From DATFDN01 sp963767645 (lineage in GTDB: Bacteria; Pseudomonadota; Alphaproteobacteria; Acetobacterales; Acetobacteraceae): a DNA stretch of 64,000 nt. Numbering within the stretch: the first letter of the stretch is position 1; every line of letters starts with the position of its first letter. Positions 1 through 9,921 of this stretch are shown here, piece after piece. Where the stretch lies: NCBI GenBank assembly GCA_963767645.1, contig CAVYEW010000003.1, forward strand, positions 186,001 through 250,000, written 5' to 3'. The notes beneath the pieces were generated by a model. That model worked only from the letters and a program-made list of their open reading frames with translations, was not told the DNA's origin and ran no database searches. The translations under genes and the position numbers were made by a program.

Positions 1-285
1 GGTGACGCGCAGCCCATCGACGAAGCTGGACTGGATGGCGAGGCGTTTGAGCATCGCGTTGATCTGCGGGCCGCCCCCATGCACGACCACCGGGTTGATG
101 CCGACCTGCTTCAGCAGCGCGATGTCTTCGCCGAACTGACGCGCCAGTCCCTCCTCGCCCATGGCGTGGCCGCCATATTTGACCACCATCGTGGCCCCGG
201 CGTAACGGCGGAGGTAGGGCAGCGCGAGGGCGAGCGTGCGCGCCTGCTCGGCCGCGGCCTCAAGCTCGGCGGGGGATAGGGTCAT
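1..285 (-). CDS. argB: Acetylglutamate kinase ArgB, N-terminal part (cut by window edge)
   Basis: ArgB phosphorylates N-acetyl-L-glutamate in the second step of arginine synthesis in the cytoplasm. The minus-strand translation starts MTLSPAELEAAAEQARTLAL and contains the ATP/substrate loop VVKYGGHAMG, followed by VVVHGGGPQINAML, both hallmarks of the amino-acid kinase fold in this family. About 95 residues are present; the rest lies before position 1. The ATG at 285 is the natural start because the residues just before the first strand match the short N-terminal extension seen in alphaproteobacterial ArgB. A 70-base gap separates it from the end of xthA upstream on the same strand. Confidence 0.93.
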   Translation of the reverse strand, partial: MTLSPAELEAAAEQARTLALALPYLRRYAGATMVVKYGGHAMGEEGLARQFGEDIALLKQVGINPVVVHGGGPQINAMLKRLAIQSSFVDGLRVT

Positions 286-355
286 CCTGCGGCGTTCCTG
301 GCGGTGACGCGCCGGTGCTACGGTGCGCCCGCAATGGGGTCAACCGAGAGCCGGC

Positions 356-1126
356 TTAAACCAGCTCGACCACGACGGGCACGTGATCGGATGGTTGCGC
401 CTCGCCCCGTTCGTGGCGGTCGGGCTCGGCGCAACCAAGACGCTCCGCCAAGGTCGGCGAGAGCAGCACGTGGTCGATGCGAAGCCCGCGGTCGCGCTGC
501 CACGCGCCGGCCTGATAGTCCCAGAACGTGTAGGACGGCGCGTGCGGGTGGAGTTCGCGCACCGCGTCGGTCAGCCCCATCCACAGCAGCCGGCGGAAGC
601 GCGCGCGGGTCTCCGGGCGCATCAGCGCGTCGCCCGGGGGCAAGGTGCCCGGGGCGGCGTCCATGTCGGTCGGACAGACGTTGAAGTCGCCGCCAATGAC
701 CAGCGGCGTATCCTCTGCCAGCAATGCCTCCGCGCGGTCGGCCAGACGATCCATCCAGGCGAGCTTGTAGGCATATCCGGCGTCTCCGCCGGAATTGCCG
801 TTCGGCAGATAGATGCCAACGACTGTCAGCCCGTCCGCTTCGAGTTCGATGTAGCGAGCCTGCGTGTCGCCATCCGGCAAACCGGGCAGGGAGCGATGGA
901 CCACGGTGAAGGGCACGCGCGCCAGCACCGCGACCCCGTTATAGGCCTTCTGTCCGACCGCCTCCCCGGTATAGCCGAGCCCGGCGAAATTGAGCGCCGG
1001 GAACGCGGCCGTCTCGCACTTGATCTCCTGCAGCAGCAGGATGTCTGGCTGTGCCTTCTCCAACCAGCGGCAGACATGCCGCTCCCGCTGGCGGATCGAG
1101 TTGACGTTCCAGGTGGCGAGTTTCAG
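356..1126 (-). CDS. xthA: Exodeoxyribonuclease III (probable CTG start)
   Basis: This is an AP endonuclease / 3'-5' exonuclease of base-excision repair. The product (about 256 aa with the proposed start) opens LKLATWNVNSIRQRER, has the metal-binding LLLQEIKCE, the catalytic GGDFNVCPTD and the C-terminal SDHVPVVVEL with the catalytic Asp-His. Length matches the family. The conserved first strand begins at a CTG codon (1124-1126) directly after a G-rich run that could act as a ribosome site. The first in-frame TTG (1063) would remove the first 21 residues, including the Asn of WNVNS. The 5' flank is a palindromic repeat (1131-1163), so the original start was probably overwritten. Function is certain; the start is not. 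Confidence 0.9.
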   Translation of the reverse strand: MKLATWNVNSIRQRERHVCRWLEKAQPDILLLQEIKCETAAFPALNFAGLGYTGEAVGQKAYNGVAVLARVPFTVVHRSLPGLPDGDTQARYIELEADGLTVVGIYLPNGNSGGDAGYAYKLAWMDRLADRAEALLAEDTPLVIGGDFNVCPTDMDAAPGTLPPGDALMRPETRARFRRLLWMGLTDAVRELHPHAPSYTFWDYQAGAWQRDRGLRIDHVLLSPTLAERLGCAEPDRHERGEAQPSDHVPVVVELV

Positions 1127-1130
1127 AGGC

Positions 1131-1163
1131 CCCTCCCCCAGCCCCCTCCCGCAAGAGGAGGGA
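1131..1163. repeat. C-rich/G-rich palindromic repeat, copy 1
   Basis: An imperfect palindrome: a C-rich arm, a gcaag turn and a G-rich arm. It is nearly identical to the first half of the repeat at 42061-42154: both begin ccctccccca, share ctcccgcaag and end in aggga. It fills the gap between erpA and xthA and directly abuts the xthA coding region. Confidence 0.7.
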
Positions 1164-1172
1164 ATCCCGTGC

Positions 1173-1511
1173 TCAATCCACCGAGAAACTCGTCCCGCAC
1201 CCGCAGGCCGAGATGGCGTTCGGGTTACGTACGGCGAAGTGGCTGCCCATCAGCTCGTCGGTGAAGTCAAGCTCGGCACCGGCCAGCAGATCGAGGCTTG
1301 CCGGATCGACCAGCACCCGCGCCGCACCCCGTTCGATCAGCACATCGTCGGGCTGGCGTGCCTCGTCCAGCTCGAAGCGGTACTGAAAGCCGCTGCACCC
1401 GCCCGCCAGGACCGCCACCCGCAAAGCGGCGGCCCGGCCCTCGGCAGCGGTGATTTCGGCGATGCGCGTTGCCGCACGCTCGGTCAGGGCAAAGTTGGGG
1501 GTCGTATCCAT
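1173..1511 (-). CDS. erpA: Iron-sulfur cluster insertion protein, ErpA/A-type
   Basis: This A-type carrier receives Fe-S clusters and passes them to apo-proteins. The 112-residue product has the three conserved cysteines of the HesB/IscA fold: GGCSGFQY near residue 40 and the terminal SACGCGTSF pair. Length and C-terminal motif are standard. It is divergent from dgt with 65 bases between the two starts, so this gap must hold both promoters. The erpA-dgt-argS-SPOR order is common in alphaproteobacteria. ErpA versus IscA cannot be settled from sequence alone, but the lack of neighbouring isc or suf genes and the dgt context favour ErpA. Confidence 0.88.
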   Translation of the reverse strand: MDTTPNFALTERAATRIAEITAAEGRAAALRVAVLAGGCSGFQYRFELDEARQPDDVLIERGAARVLVDPASLDLLAGAELDFTDELMGSHFAVRNPNAISACGCGTSFSVD

Positions 1512-1576
1512 GCCCGTAACATAGGCTTTGCGGGGCGCGAATTGAAGCGTCGGTCGGCGCGGTGTAAGGCCCGGCG

Positions 1577-2725
1577 ATGAGCGTTGCGCCCTACGCCGTC
1601 CAGGCCCAGGCCAGCCGGGGCCGGCTCCATCTGGAGCCGGAGAGCCCGACGCGCTCGCCGTTCCAGCGCGACCGCGACCGCATCATCCACAGCACCGCCT
1701 TCCGCCGCCTGCAATACAAGACCCAGGTGTTCGTCAATCACGAAGGCGACTTCTTCCGCACCCGCCTCACCCATTCGATCGAGGTGGCGCAGATCGCCCG
1801 CTCCGCCGCCCGCGCCCTGGCTCTGGACGAGGACCTGACCGAGACCCTGGCGCTGGCCCATGATCTCGGCCACCCGCCCTTCGGCCACGCCGGGGAGGAG
1901 GCGCTGAATTCCGCGATGAAACCCTTCGGCGGGTTCGACCACAACGCGCAGTCCCTCCGCGTCGTGACCCTGCTGGAGAGCCGCTACGCCGCCTTCGACG
2001 GGCTGAACCTCACCTGGGAGACGCTGGAGGGGCTGGTCAAGCACAACGGCCCGCTGCCCAGGCCGCCTCCCTACATCGCCGACTACAACGGACGGCACAA
2101 CCTGGAGCTGACGACCCAGGCCAGTGCCGAGGCGCAGCTCGCCGCGCTCGCCGACGACATCGCCTATCACAGCCACGATCTCGACGACGGGATTCGCGCC
2201 GGCCTGTTCGGTCCCGAGGACATCGCCCATCTGCCGGTCGTGGGCGCCGCGCTGTCGGCGGCGCGGCGCGCCAGCCTTGACGTCCCGCCGCGGCGTCTGC
2301 GCCACGAGACGATCCGCCGGGTGATCGACGCGCTCGTCTCCGACGTAATCGAGGAGACCGGGCGCCGGATTGGCAAGGTCGCTCCCGACACTCCCCAGGC
2401 GGTGCGCCGGGCGAAGACGCGGCTGGTCGGTTTCAGCCCGCCGATGGCGGAGGCGAACCGCGCGATCAAGGAGTTCCTGCACGCGCGGATGTATCGCCAC
2501 TGGCGGGTGAACCGCATGACCACCAAGGCCCGCCGCCTGACCGAGGCGTTGTTCCGCCTGCTGCACGCCGATCCCTCGCTGCTGCCCGACGAGTGGCGGG
2601 CCCGCGCGGGCGAGGGCGGTATGGCGCGGGCCGCCGGCGTGGTCTGCGATTACGTCGCTGGGATGACCGACCGCTTCGCGATGGACGAATATCGCCGCCT
2701 GACCGACATCGCGGTTTCGGGATGA
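1577..2725 (+). CDS. dgt: dGTPase-like protein (deoxyguanosinetriphosphate triphosphohydrolase)
   Basis: An HD-domain enzyme that hydrolyses dNTPs to deoxynucleoside and triphosphate. The 382-residue product has the N-terminal SPFQRDRDRIIHSTAFRRL segment, then TRLTHSIEVAQIAR and the metal-binding LAHDLGHPPFGHAGE, which together give the H...HD motif, and a later His/Asp region around DDIAYHSHDLDDG. This layout is that of the short type-2 dGTPase-like proteins. The gene ends 45 bases from the end of the convergent alkB gene. The ATG follows the motif ggcg without a strong ribosome site. Confidence 0.93.
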   Translation: MSVAPYAVQAQASRGRLHLEPESPTRSPFQRDRDRIIHSTAFRRLQYKTQVFVNHEGDFFRTRLTHSIEVAQIARSAARALALDEDLTETLALAHDLGHPPFGHAGEEALNSAMKPFGGFDHNAQSLRVVTLLESRYAAFDGLNLTWETLEGLVKHNGPLPRPPPYIADYNGRHNLELTTQASAEAQLAALADDIAYHSHDLDDGIRAGLFGPEDIAHLPVVGAALSAARRASLDVPPRRLRHETIRRVIDALVSDVIEETGRRIGKVAPDTPQAVRRAKTRLVGFSPPMAEANRAIKEFLHARMYRHWRVNRMTTKARRLTEALFRLLHADPSLLPDEWRARAGEGGMARAAGVVCDYVAGMTDRFAMDEYRRLTDIAVSG

Positions 2726-2770
2726 GCCGGGGAGCGCCACGTTATGAGCGCGCGCGGCCGATCACGATTG

Positions 2771-3412
2771 TCATAGCGCCCGGCGGAACGTGAGATTGAT
2801 GCGCTGGCGCCCGAGCACGGGATGCGTGCCCTTGGCCAGCGGTTTCACACCATGGAAGGCCAGCCGCGCCGGGCCGCCCCAGACAACGACGTCCCCGTGG
2901 GAGAGCGCCACGGGCCGTGGCCGGTCCGAGCGGTTCGGCCCGCCGAACAGGAACGTCGCCGGCAAACCGAGCGATACCGAGACGATCGGCGCGTCGAAGT
3001 CCCGCTCGTCCCGATCCTGATGGAGCGAGAGCCGGGCTCCGGGCTGGTAGCGGTTGATGAGACAGGCATCCGGCGCGAAGCCGCCGAATCCAGCTTCCGC
3101 CGCTGCACGCACCGCGAGGTCGGCGAACACGCCCGGCAATCTCGGCCAGGGCCGGCCGCTTTCCGGATCGGAGGGGTCGTAGCGGTAGCCGCGCCGATCA
3201 GAGACCCAGCCGACAGCGCCGCAATTCGTCATGGCAACCGACATGGGTTTGCCGCCGGGAGTGACCATGTGGCGGAACGGGGCGGAAGCGGCCACCTGGG
3301 CCAGCGCGGCGAGCAGCCCGGCCTCGACGCGCGTCGCGAACCCGCCGAGCAGCATCGCACCGTCGGCAAGATGTCGGTCGCGCGGCGCTCCCTCGAACAG
3401 GTCCGCGGTCAT
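2771..3412 (-). CDS. alkB: AlkB-type 2OG-Fe(II) dioxygenase (alkylated DNA repair)
   Basis: AlkB oxidatively removes methyl groups from 1-methyladenine and 3-methylcytosine in DNA or RNA using 2-oxoglutarate and Fe(II). The 213-residue product shows the iron-binding H-x-D (SLHQDRDE), the distal His (LAFHGVKPL) and the 2-oxoglutarate-binding Arg region (RINLTFR). INRYQPGARLSLHQD and LGLPATFLFGG are typical of bacterial AlkB. It lies 12 bases from the next oxygenase gene upstream on the same strand and, with ada beyond, forms a compact alkylation-repair block between dgt and argS. Confidence 0.93.
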   Translation of the reverse strand: MTADLFEGAPRDRHLADGAMLLGGFATRVEAGLLAALAQVAASAPFRHMVTPGGKPMSVAMTNCGAVGWVSDRRGYRYDPSDPESGRPWPRLPGVFADLAVRAAAEAGFGGFAPDACLINRYQPGARLSLHQDRDERDFDAPIVSVSLGLPATFLFGGPNRSDRPRPVALSHGDVVVWGGPARLAFHGVKPLAKGTHPVLGRQRINLTFRRAL

Positions 3413-3424
3413 CGTGGTCAGCCG

Positions 3425-4170
3425 TTACGTCGCATCGTGGAAGATGATGCCCAAGGTATGGCGACGGCCCGAGCGCAGTACGCTGACGCCATGGCGCAGA
3501 ACCGTGCGATAGACTCCGCGCGTGCCCCGTACCGGCCGATGGTGGACCGCGAACGCCACCGCGTCGCCTCGGCGGAGCGGCACGACGGAAGGCCGCGACT
3601 GCATGCGCGGGCGCTGCTCGGTGAGCACGAACTCGCCGCCCGTGAAGTCCTCGCCCGGCTCGGATAGCAGGATCGCTACCTGGAGCGGGAACACGTGCTC
3701 GCCGTAGAGATCCTGGTGCAGGCAGTTGTAGTCGCCTTCCCCGTATCGCAGAAGCAGCGGCGTCGGCCGGACCTGGCCCGCCTGATGGCAACGCCGGAGG
3801 AAAGAATCGTGCGCGCCAGGATACTGTACGCCGATACCCATCGCCTCGTTCCAGCGGTTGGCCAGGGGCGCGAGGCGCGCGTACAGCGAACTGCGCAGCC
3901 CGGCCACGAGGTCAGGCAGCGGGTAGGCGAAGTACTTGTATTCGCCTCTGCCGAAGCCGTGCCGCGCCATTACCACCGTGCTGCGGAACCGGTCGCCCTC
4001 CTGGTAGAGATCGGCGATTCCCCCGCACTCCCGTGCTGTCAGTAGCCAGGGCAGCACCGCCCAGCCCTGGGCATCGAGATCGGCGGAGACACGCGGCCAA
4101 CCCAGCGCCTCCACCCGGTCCCCAATGCCCTCGGTGGCTGGACGGACCGAACCCGCCTCGATCGCGGCGC

Positions 4171-4174
<4 letters not shown>
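3425..4174 (-). CDS. 2OG-Fe(II) oxygenase, PF09859 'Oxygenase-NA' type
   Basis: A 249-residue double-stranded beta-helix oxygenase of the family proposed to act on damaged nucleic acids. It has H-x-D (CLHQDLYGEHVFPLQVAIL), FTGGEFVLTEQRPRMQS in the middle, and a distal His/Arg pair (LRHGVSVLRSGRRHTLGI). The GTG start at 4174 overlaps the TGA stop of ada (4171-4173), so it is translationally coupled to ada. A longer frame runs on into ada but has no family-like residues there. The substrate of this family has not, to my knowledge, been established. Its position between ada and alkB argues for a role in alkylation damage, which is inference. Confidence 0.85.
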
Positions 4175-5256
<1,082 letters not shown>

Positions 5257-5476
5257 GACCTGCTCCTTCCTGAACTGCATGTCGGACAATCTGGCGCGCA
5301 GGGGCGCTCGGCACACTCCGGCTCTTGTTGTCAAATTGAAAACTGCCTTGACGTAACTGACCCCCGGCGCAAACCGCTTCGTCCCACGCCTGCGGCCGGC
5401 CGGCAGCTTGTCACCGCGGCCGTGTCGGGCGAAACGTGCCCGCCGGGCGGGCCAGCCGCATAGGTCAGGAAGCATC

Positions 5477-7273
5477 GTGAATCGGACAGCAGTGACCGAC
5501 ATCTTCGCCGACATGCGGCAGGCCGTGCTGACGGCGGTTGAGGCGCAGCATCTCGCCCTCGCGGACGAGACCAAGGAGCGCATCGCCGTCAGCCCGGCGC
5601 GCGAGCCGGCGCACGGAGACATGATGACCAATGCTGCCTTGGTTGCGGGAGCTCAAGGGCGCAAGCCTCGTCAGATTGCCGAAGCGATTGCCGCGGCGCT
5701 GCGCGCCGACCCGCGCATCGCCTCGGTCGAAGTGGCTGGTCCGGGTTTCATCAACCTGCGTCTGCGCACCGAAGCGCTGCTCACCGTGCTTCCCGCGATC
5801 CTGCTGAACGGCGAGGCATACGGCGACAGCAACGCTGGCGGGGGCTGCCCGGTCAATGTCGAATACGTCTCCACCAATCCGACGGGGCCGATCCATGTCG
5901 GGCACTGCCGGGGGGCCGTGGTCGGCGACGCGCTCGCCAACCTGCTTGCCAAGGCAGGCTACGCCGTCACCAAGGAATTCTACGTCAACGACGCCGGCGC
6001 GCAGGTCACGGCGCTCGCCTGGGCCGCCTATTGGCGCTACCTCCAGGCGATCGGCACGCCGCTCTCCGAGCAGGCGTTCGCCGCCGAGGTCCCCGGCGGG
6101 CTGCAATATGGCGGCGAGTACCTCATCCCCGTCGGCGCAGAGCTCGCCGCTCTTCACGGCGGCAGCTTGGCGACGCCCGAGCACGGCATCGCCGCGCCGG
6201 AGGTCTGGCTGCCGGCGGTGCGCGATTTCACTCTCAATGAGATGATGCGCGAGATCCGCGAGGACCTCGCCCTGCTCGGGGTCCACCAGGACGTGTTCAG
6301 CTCCGAACGTGCGCTCGTGGAAAGCGGTGCGGCCGACGCCATCATCGAGCGCCTTCGTGGCGACGGGCTGGTCTATGAGGGCGTGCTCGATCCGCCCAAG
6401 GGCAGGACCCCGGAGGATTGGGAGCCGCGGCCGCAAACGCTGTTCCGCTCCACCGGCTTCGGCGACGATGTGGACCGCCCGCTGCGCAAGTCGGACGGCT
6501 CCAACACCTACTTCGCCAACGACATCGCCTATCATGCCGACAAGCTCGATCGCGGCTCCCGGCTGCTGATCGATGTATTGGGCGCCGATCACGGCGGCTA
6601 CGTGCCGCGCCTGAAGGCGGCGGTGGCGGCGGTCTCGCGTGGCCAGGCGACGCTCGAGGCGGTGCTGTGCCAGATCGTGCATGTGGTGCGCGGCGGCCAG
6701 CCGGTGCCGATGTCCAAGCGCGCCGGCACCTTCGTCACCCTGCGGGACCTGCTCGACGAGGTCGGCCGCGACGCCGTGCGCTTCACCATGCTGACCCGCA
6801 AGGCCGACGCGCAGATGGAGTTCGACCTCGACCAGGTTCTCGCGCAGACCCGCGACAACCCGGTGTTCTACGTCCAGTACGCCCATGCCCGCTGCCGCTC
6901 GGTGCTGCGCGCAGCAGCGGAGATGTTCGGCGCCGAGGCGACCTCCGACGCGGCACTGGCCGGCGTGGCACTCGTGGGTCTCGGCGCGGAACCGGAACTG
7001 GCGGTGATCCGCCGCCTTGCGCAATGGCCGCGCCTCGTGGAAGCCGCCGCCCAGGCAAGAGAGCCACATCGAATCGCGTTTTTTCTGTATGACTTGGCGG
7101 CCGACTTTCATATGCTGTGGAATAGAGGCAAGGACAATTCGGCGCTCCGCTTCCTGCAAGCCGCCCACCGGGCGGAAAGCTTGGCCCGGCTTGCATTGGT
7201 CGCGGCGACGGCGGTGGTGATTCGTTCCGGTCTCGCCGTGATGGGCGTGACGCCCGTCGAGGAAATGCGCTGA
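5477..7273 (+). CDS. argS: Arginyl-tRNA synthetase
   Basis: Charges tRNA-Arg with arginine. The 598-residue product has the class I signature NPTGPIHVGHCRGAVVGDAL (HIGH motif as HVGH), the KMSK equivalent PVPMSKRAGTFV, and the C-terminal DALR anticodon-binding domain (YVQYAHARCRSV onward). The GTG at 5477 is preceded by aggaagc and starts at the usual N-terminal extension domain, so I prefer it to the in-frame start at 5408. It is divergent from ada with a 220-base gap. The SPOR gene follows 32 bases downstream, as is usual in alphaproteobacteria. Confidence 0.96.
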   Translation: MNRTAVTDIFADMRQAVLTAVEAQHLALADETKERIAVSPAREPAHGDMMTNAALVAGAQGRKPRQIAEAIAAALRADPRIASVEVAGPGFINLRLRTEALLTVLPAILLNGEAYGDSNAGGGCPVNVEYVSTNPTGPIHVGHCRGAVVGDALANLLAKAGYAVTKEFYVNDAGAQVTALAWAAYWRYLQAIGTPLSEQAFAAEVPGGLQYGGEYLIPVGAELAALHGGSLATPEHGIAAPEVWLPAVRDFTLNEMMREIREDLALLGVHQDVFSSERALVESGAADAIIERLRGDGLVYEGVLDPPKGRTPEDWEPRPQTLFRSTGFGDDVDRPLRKSDGSNTYFANDIAYHADKLDRGSRLLIDVLGADHGGYVPRLKAAVAAVSRGQATLEAVLCQIVHVVRGGQPVPMSKRAGTFVTLRDLLDEVGRDAVRFTMLTRKADAQMEFDLDQVLAQTRDNPVFYVQYAHARCRSVLRAAAEMFGAEATSDAALAGVALVGLGAEPELAVIRRLAQWPRLVEAAAQAREPHRIAFFLYDLAADFHMLWNRGKDNSALRFLQAAHRAESLARLALVAATAVVIRSGLAVMGVTPVEEMR

Positions 7274-7305
7274 AGCCGCGGGCGTTGCCCGCGAGAGAGG
7301 GTGAC

Positions 7306-8040
7306 GTGTCCGACGATCTGGCAGGCCATTCGACAAAGTTCCGCATGCCCCGCGCCAGCGGGATGGACCCGGCGACAAAGCGCTTGGCGCTGATCGCCGC
7401 CGGGCTGGGTGGTACGCTCCTAGTCGTGCTCGGTGCCTGGTCCACGCTGGGCGGGCATCACGGCAGCGTGCCGGTCATCGCGGCGCCCGAAGCGCCGCTG
7501 CGCGTCAAGCCGGACAATCCGGGGGGGCTGAAGGTCGGCAACGACTCGCTCCTGTCGGGCCGGCTGAGCGATGCCGGCGGCGACAAGTTGGCCCCAGACC
7601 CCGAAGCGCCCGACCCGCAGGCGCTCAAGTCGCCCCTAGCCTCGCCGGCCGCCACGGCCCCGGCGCTACAGACCTCGCCCGCGCCGCCTCCGACAACGGC
7701 CGCGCCGCCAGCCCCGAGCGTCGCGCCCGGCGCCCCGGCGCCCCATGCCGAGGCGAGACCCGCACCCGTCGCCCATCCGACGGCCGCCGCCGCACATGGT
7801 GCGCAAGTCCAGCTCGCCGCCCTGCCGACCCGCGAGAGGGCGGAGGCCGAGTGGCGGAGCCTGCTCCACCGGGATGCTCATCTGCTGGCCGGGCGTACGC
7901 CAACCATCTACGAGACCACGGCGAACGGCCACACCTGGTGGCGGCTTCGCACCGGAGGCTTTGCCGACGAGACTCAGGCGCGCGCCTTCTGCGAAAAGCT
8001 TCACGCGAGCGGAGGCGCCTGCTCGGTCGCGCGATTCTAG
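7306..8040 (+). CDS. SPOR-domain protein, single membrane anchor
   Basis: A 244-residue protein with a short cytoplasmic N-terminus, one membrane helix (about residues 26-45, LALIAAGLGGTLLVVLGAW), a Pro/Ala-rich periplasmic linker (about residues 80-160) and a C-terminal SPOR domain. SPOR domains bind denuded septal peptidoglycan, so the protein likely acts at the division site. The motif is recognisable in VQLAALPTREREAEAEW-like spacing, TIYETTANGHTWWRLR and the closing GACSVARF. GTG at 7306 follows gagagagg. In many relatives nagZ follows; here a convergent degP does. Confidence 0.85.
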   Translation: MSDDLAGHSTKFRMPRASGMDPATKRLALIAAGLGGTLLVVLGAWSTLGGHHGSVPVIAAPEAPLRVKPDNPGGLKVGNDSLLSGRLSDAGGDKLAPDPEAPDPQALKSPLASPAATAPALQTSPAPPPTTAAPPAPSVAPGAPAPHAEARPAPVAHPTAAAAHGAQVQLAALPTRERAEAEWRSLLHRDAHLLAGRTPTIYETTANGHTWWRLRTGGFADETQARAFCEKLHASGGACSVARF

Positions 8041-8057
8041 GGCGGCGTTCCAGGCTT

Positions 8058-8088
8058 CATCGTGGCCGGGCCGAGCCCGGCCACGATG
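8058..8088. terminator. Bidirectional hairpin between convergent genes
   Basis: A perfect 13-base stem (catcgtggccggg with its complement) and a 5-base loop lie midway between the stops of the SPOR gene (8040) and degP (8098). It has no T-run, but the stem strength and convergent position support a shared terminator. Confidence 0.65.
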
Positions 8089-8097
8089 CCGAGGTGC

Positions 8098-9666
8098 CTA
8101 CCCGTTGCCGGAGTTGTTGTCCGAGCTGTTCAGGTTCACCGCCACGAATGCCGGCTGCCCGTTGCGGATGATGCGAAATGCCAGCGCGTTCGAGTTGTTG
8201 CGCAGCGCATCGGTGATCGCCCGCGTCGCCTCCCTCGGGTTGTGTACCGCGTGGGTGCCGACGCCAACGATGACATCGCCCGGCTGGATCCCGGCCTGCT
8301 CGGCCGGCGAGCCCGGCTTCACTTGCGTCACCACCGCGCCCTGGGTGTTTTCGGGCAGATCAAGCTGACCAGCGAGATCGGGCGAGACCGGGCCAAGCGC
8401 TAGGCCGACGCGCCCCTCATGCTGCTGCGGGCCGCCCCCGCCCTGCTGCGCAACCTGCTGCTCGCTCGGCAGCTCCGCCACGCGAGCCTCGACATTCTGC
8501 TGATGGCCATCGCGCATGATGCCGAGCTTCGCCTGATCGCCGGGCTTGATGCCGGCGATGGTCAGCGCCAGCGCACTCGGGTCCTTGATCGACTGGCCGT
8601 TGACGGTGCGAATGACGTCTCCCGGCTGCACCCCGGCATTCGCCGCCGGCGTGTTCGGCTCCACCGCGGCGACCAGCGCGCCGCCTTCGCCGCCAAGCCC
8701 CAGCGCCTTGGACATCGCATCCGTCACCGGCTGTGCCTCGACGCCCAGATAGCCGCGGGTCACGTGGCCGGTGGTCTCCAGATCGCCGGCGACCTGCTGG
8801 ATCATCGCCGAGGGGATGGCGAAGCCGATGCCGATCGACCCGCCGGAGGGCGACAGGATGGCGGTGTTCATGCCGACCACCTTGCCGTCCTGCGTAATCA
8901 GCGGGCCTCCGGAATTGCCCTGGTTGATCGGCGCGTCGATCTGGATGAACTGGTCATACGGCCCGGCGCCGATGCTGCGCCCCACTGCCGAGACGATGCC
9001 GGCCGACACCGACTCCGACAGGCCGAACGGATTGCCGATGGCGATCACCCACTGGCCCGGCTGCAAATCCTTGGAATCGCCAAGCTGCAGATAGGGCAGC
9101 GGCTTGGGCGAATCGACCTTGAGCACCGCGATATCGGTGCGCGGGTCGGTGCCGACCACCTTGGCCGTCAGCTTGTCGCCGGAGGCCAGCGTCACCTCGA
9201 CCCGGCGCGCGTCCTTGACGACGTGGTTGTTGGTGATGATCAGCCCGTCCGGATTGACGATGAACCCCGAGCCGCGCGCCTCTACGGCGTGCGCCTGCGG
9301 CATTTGCTGGCCGAAGGGGAACTGGTTGAAGGGGAAGGGCAACTGCGGCCCGCGAGGCGCTCCCTCCTCCACGGTCGCCGCGTTCTTGAGATAGTTGGTG
9401 ACGGACACGACCGCCGGCTTGACCTGCTTGACCAGGTTGACGAAGCTCGGCAGCCGCTCCGGCATCGCCTGGCCCTGATTGACGGGGGGCTGCCCCTGCG
9501 GGGGCGGATTGCCCGGCCCGACGGGCGCCTGCTGCGTCGCCGGTTCGGGCGCGGCCAGCACCGGGGCGACCGACAGGCCAGCCAGGGCGGTGCTAGCCAG
9601 CAAGGCGGCACCGATCCGGCGAGCCCGCCGAAGCCGGCGTGCGGTGGATGAGGTGGTCTCGGTCAT
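8098..9666 (-). CDS. degP: Periplasmic serine protease, DegP/HtrA (Do) family
   Basis: A 522-residue envelope quality-control protease and chaperone. The N-terminus has an Arg-rich stretch and a signal peptide ending near VAPVLAAPE. The trypsin-like domain carries His148 (TNNHVV), Asp178 (RTDIAVLKV) and Ser252 (NQGNSGGPL). Two PDZ domains follow, each with a GVQPGDVI or GIQPGDVI core. A Gln/Pro-rich linker lies between signal peptide and protease. The ATG is preceded by gaggagccaag. It is divergent from lpxI across 255 bases, which should carry its promoter; I see no clear sigma-E-type box there. Confidence 0.95.
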   Translation of the reverse strand: MTETTSSTARRLRRARRIGAALLASTALAGLSVAPVLAAPEPATQQAPVGPGNPPPQGQPPVNQGQAMPERLPSFVNLVKQVKPAVVSVTNYLKNAATVEEGAPRGPQLPFPFNQFPFGQQMPQAHAVEARGSGFIVNPDGLIITNNHVVKDARRVEVTLASGDKLTAKVVGTDPRTDIAVLKVDSPKPLPYLQLGDSKDLQPGQWVIAIGNPFGLSESVSAGIVSAVGRSIGAGPYDQFIQIDAPINQGNSGGPLITQDGKVVGMNTAILSPSGGSIGIGFAIPSAMIQQVAGDLETTGHVTRGYLGVEAQPVTDAMSKALGLGGEGGALVAAVEPNTPAANAGVQPGDVIRTVNGQSIKDPSALALTIAGIKPGDQAKLGIMRDGHQQNVEARVAELPSEQQVAQQGGGGPQQHEGRVGLALGPVSPDLAGQLDLPENTQGAVVTQVKPGSPAEQAGIQPGDVIVGVGTHAVHNPREATRAITDALRNNSNALAFRIIRNGQPAFVAVNLNSSDNNSGNG

Positions 9667-9921
9667 TCTTGGCTCCTCAGGGAGACGAGCGGACGCGGCG
9701 CGCCCGCAAAGTCGTGGTGGTCCAAATGCGGTCTACCGCCTTAACATTCCCGTGCCGCAGTGGTGAAACCCTCGTCATTTGACTTATGCCGTGCTCCGCC
9801 GTTGGAACGGGTTGGGGGCGCTCCCGCCGCCCTTGTCCCATATTCGTGATCGCATCCCTCGCCCTGACGGCGAAGGCGGCGCGTGCTATCGCCGCCGTCT
9901 CCGGCATGCAGAGGATCGGAT

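Noticed and set aside
5257..5476. Ada box in the ada/argS gap
   Set aside because: I looked for the AAAGCGCAA-type site and did not find a convincing one.
5465..7378. Long minus-strand open frame over argS
   Set aside because: Antisense shadow of argS, rich in His/Arg/Gln with no recognisable domain.
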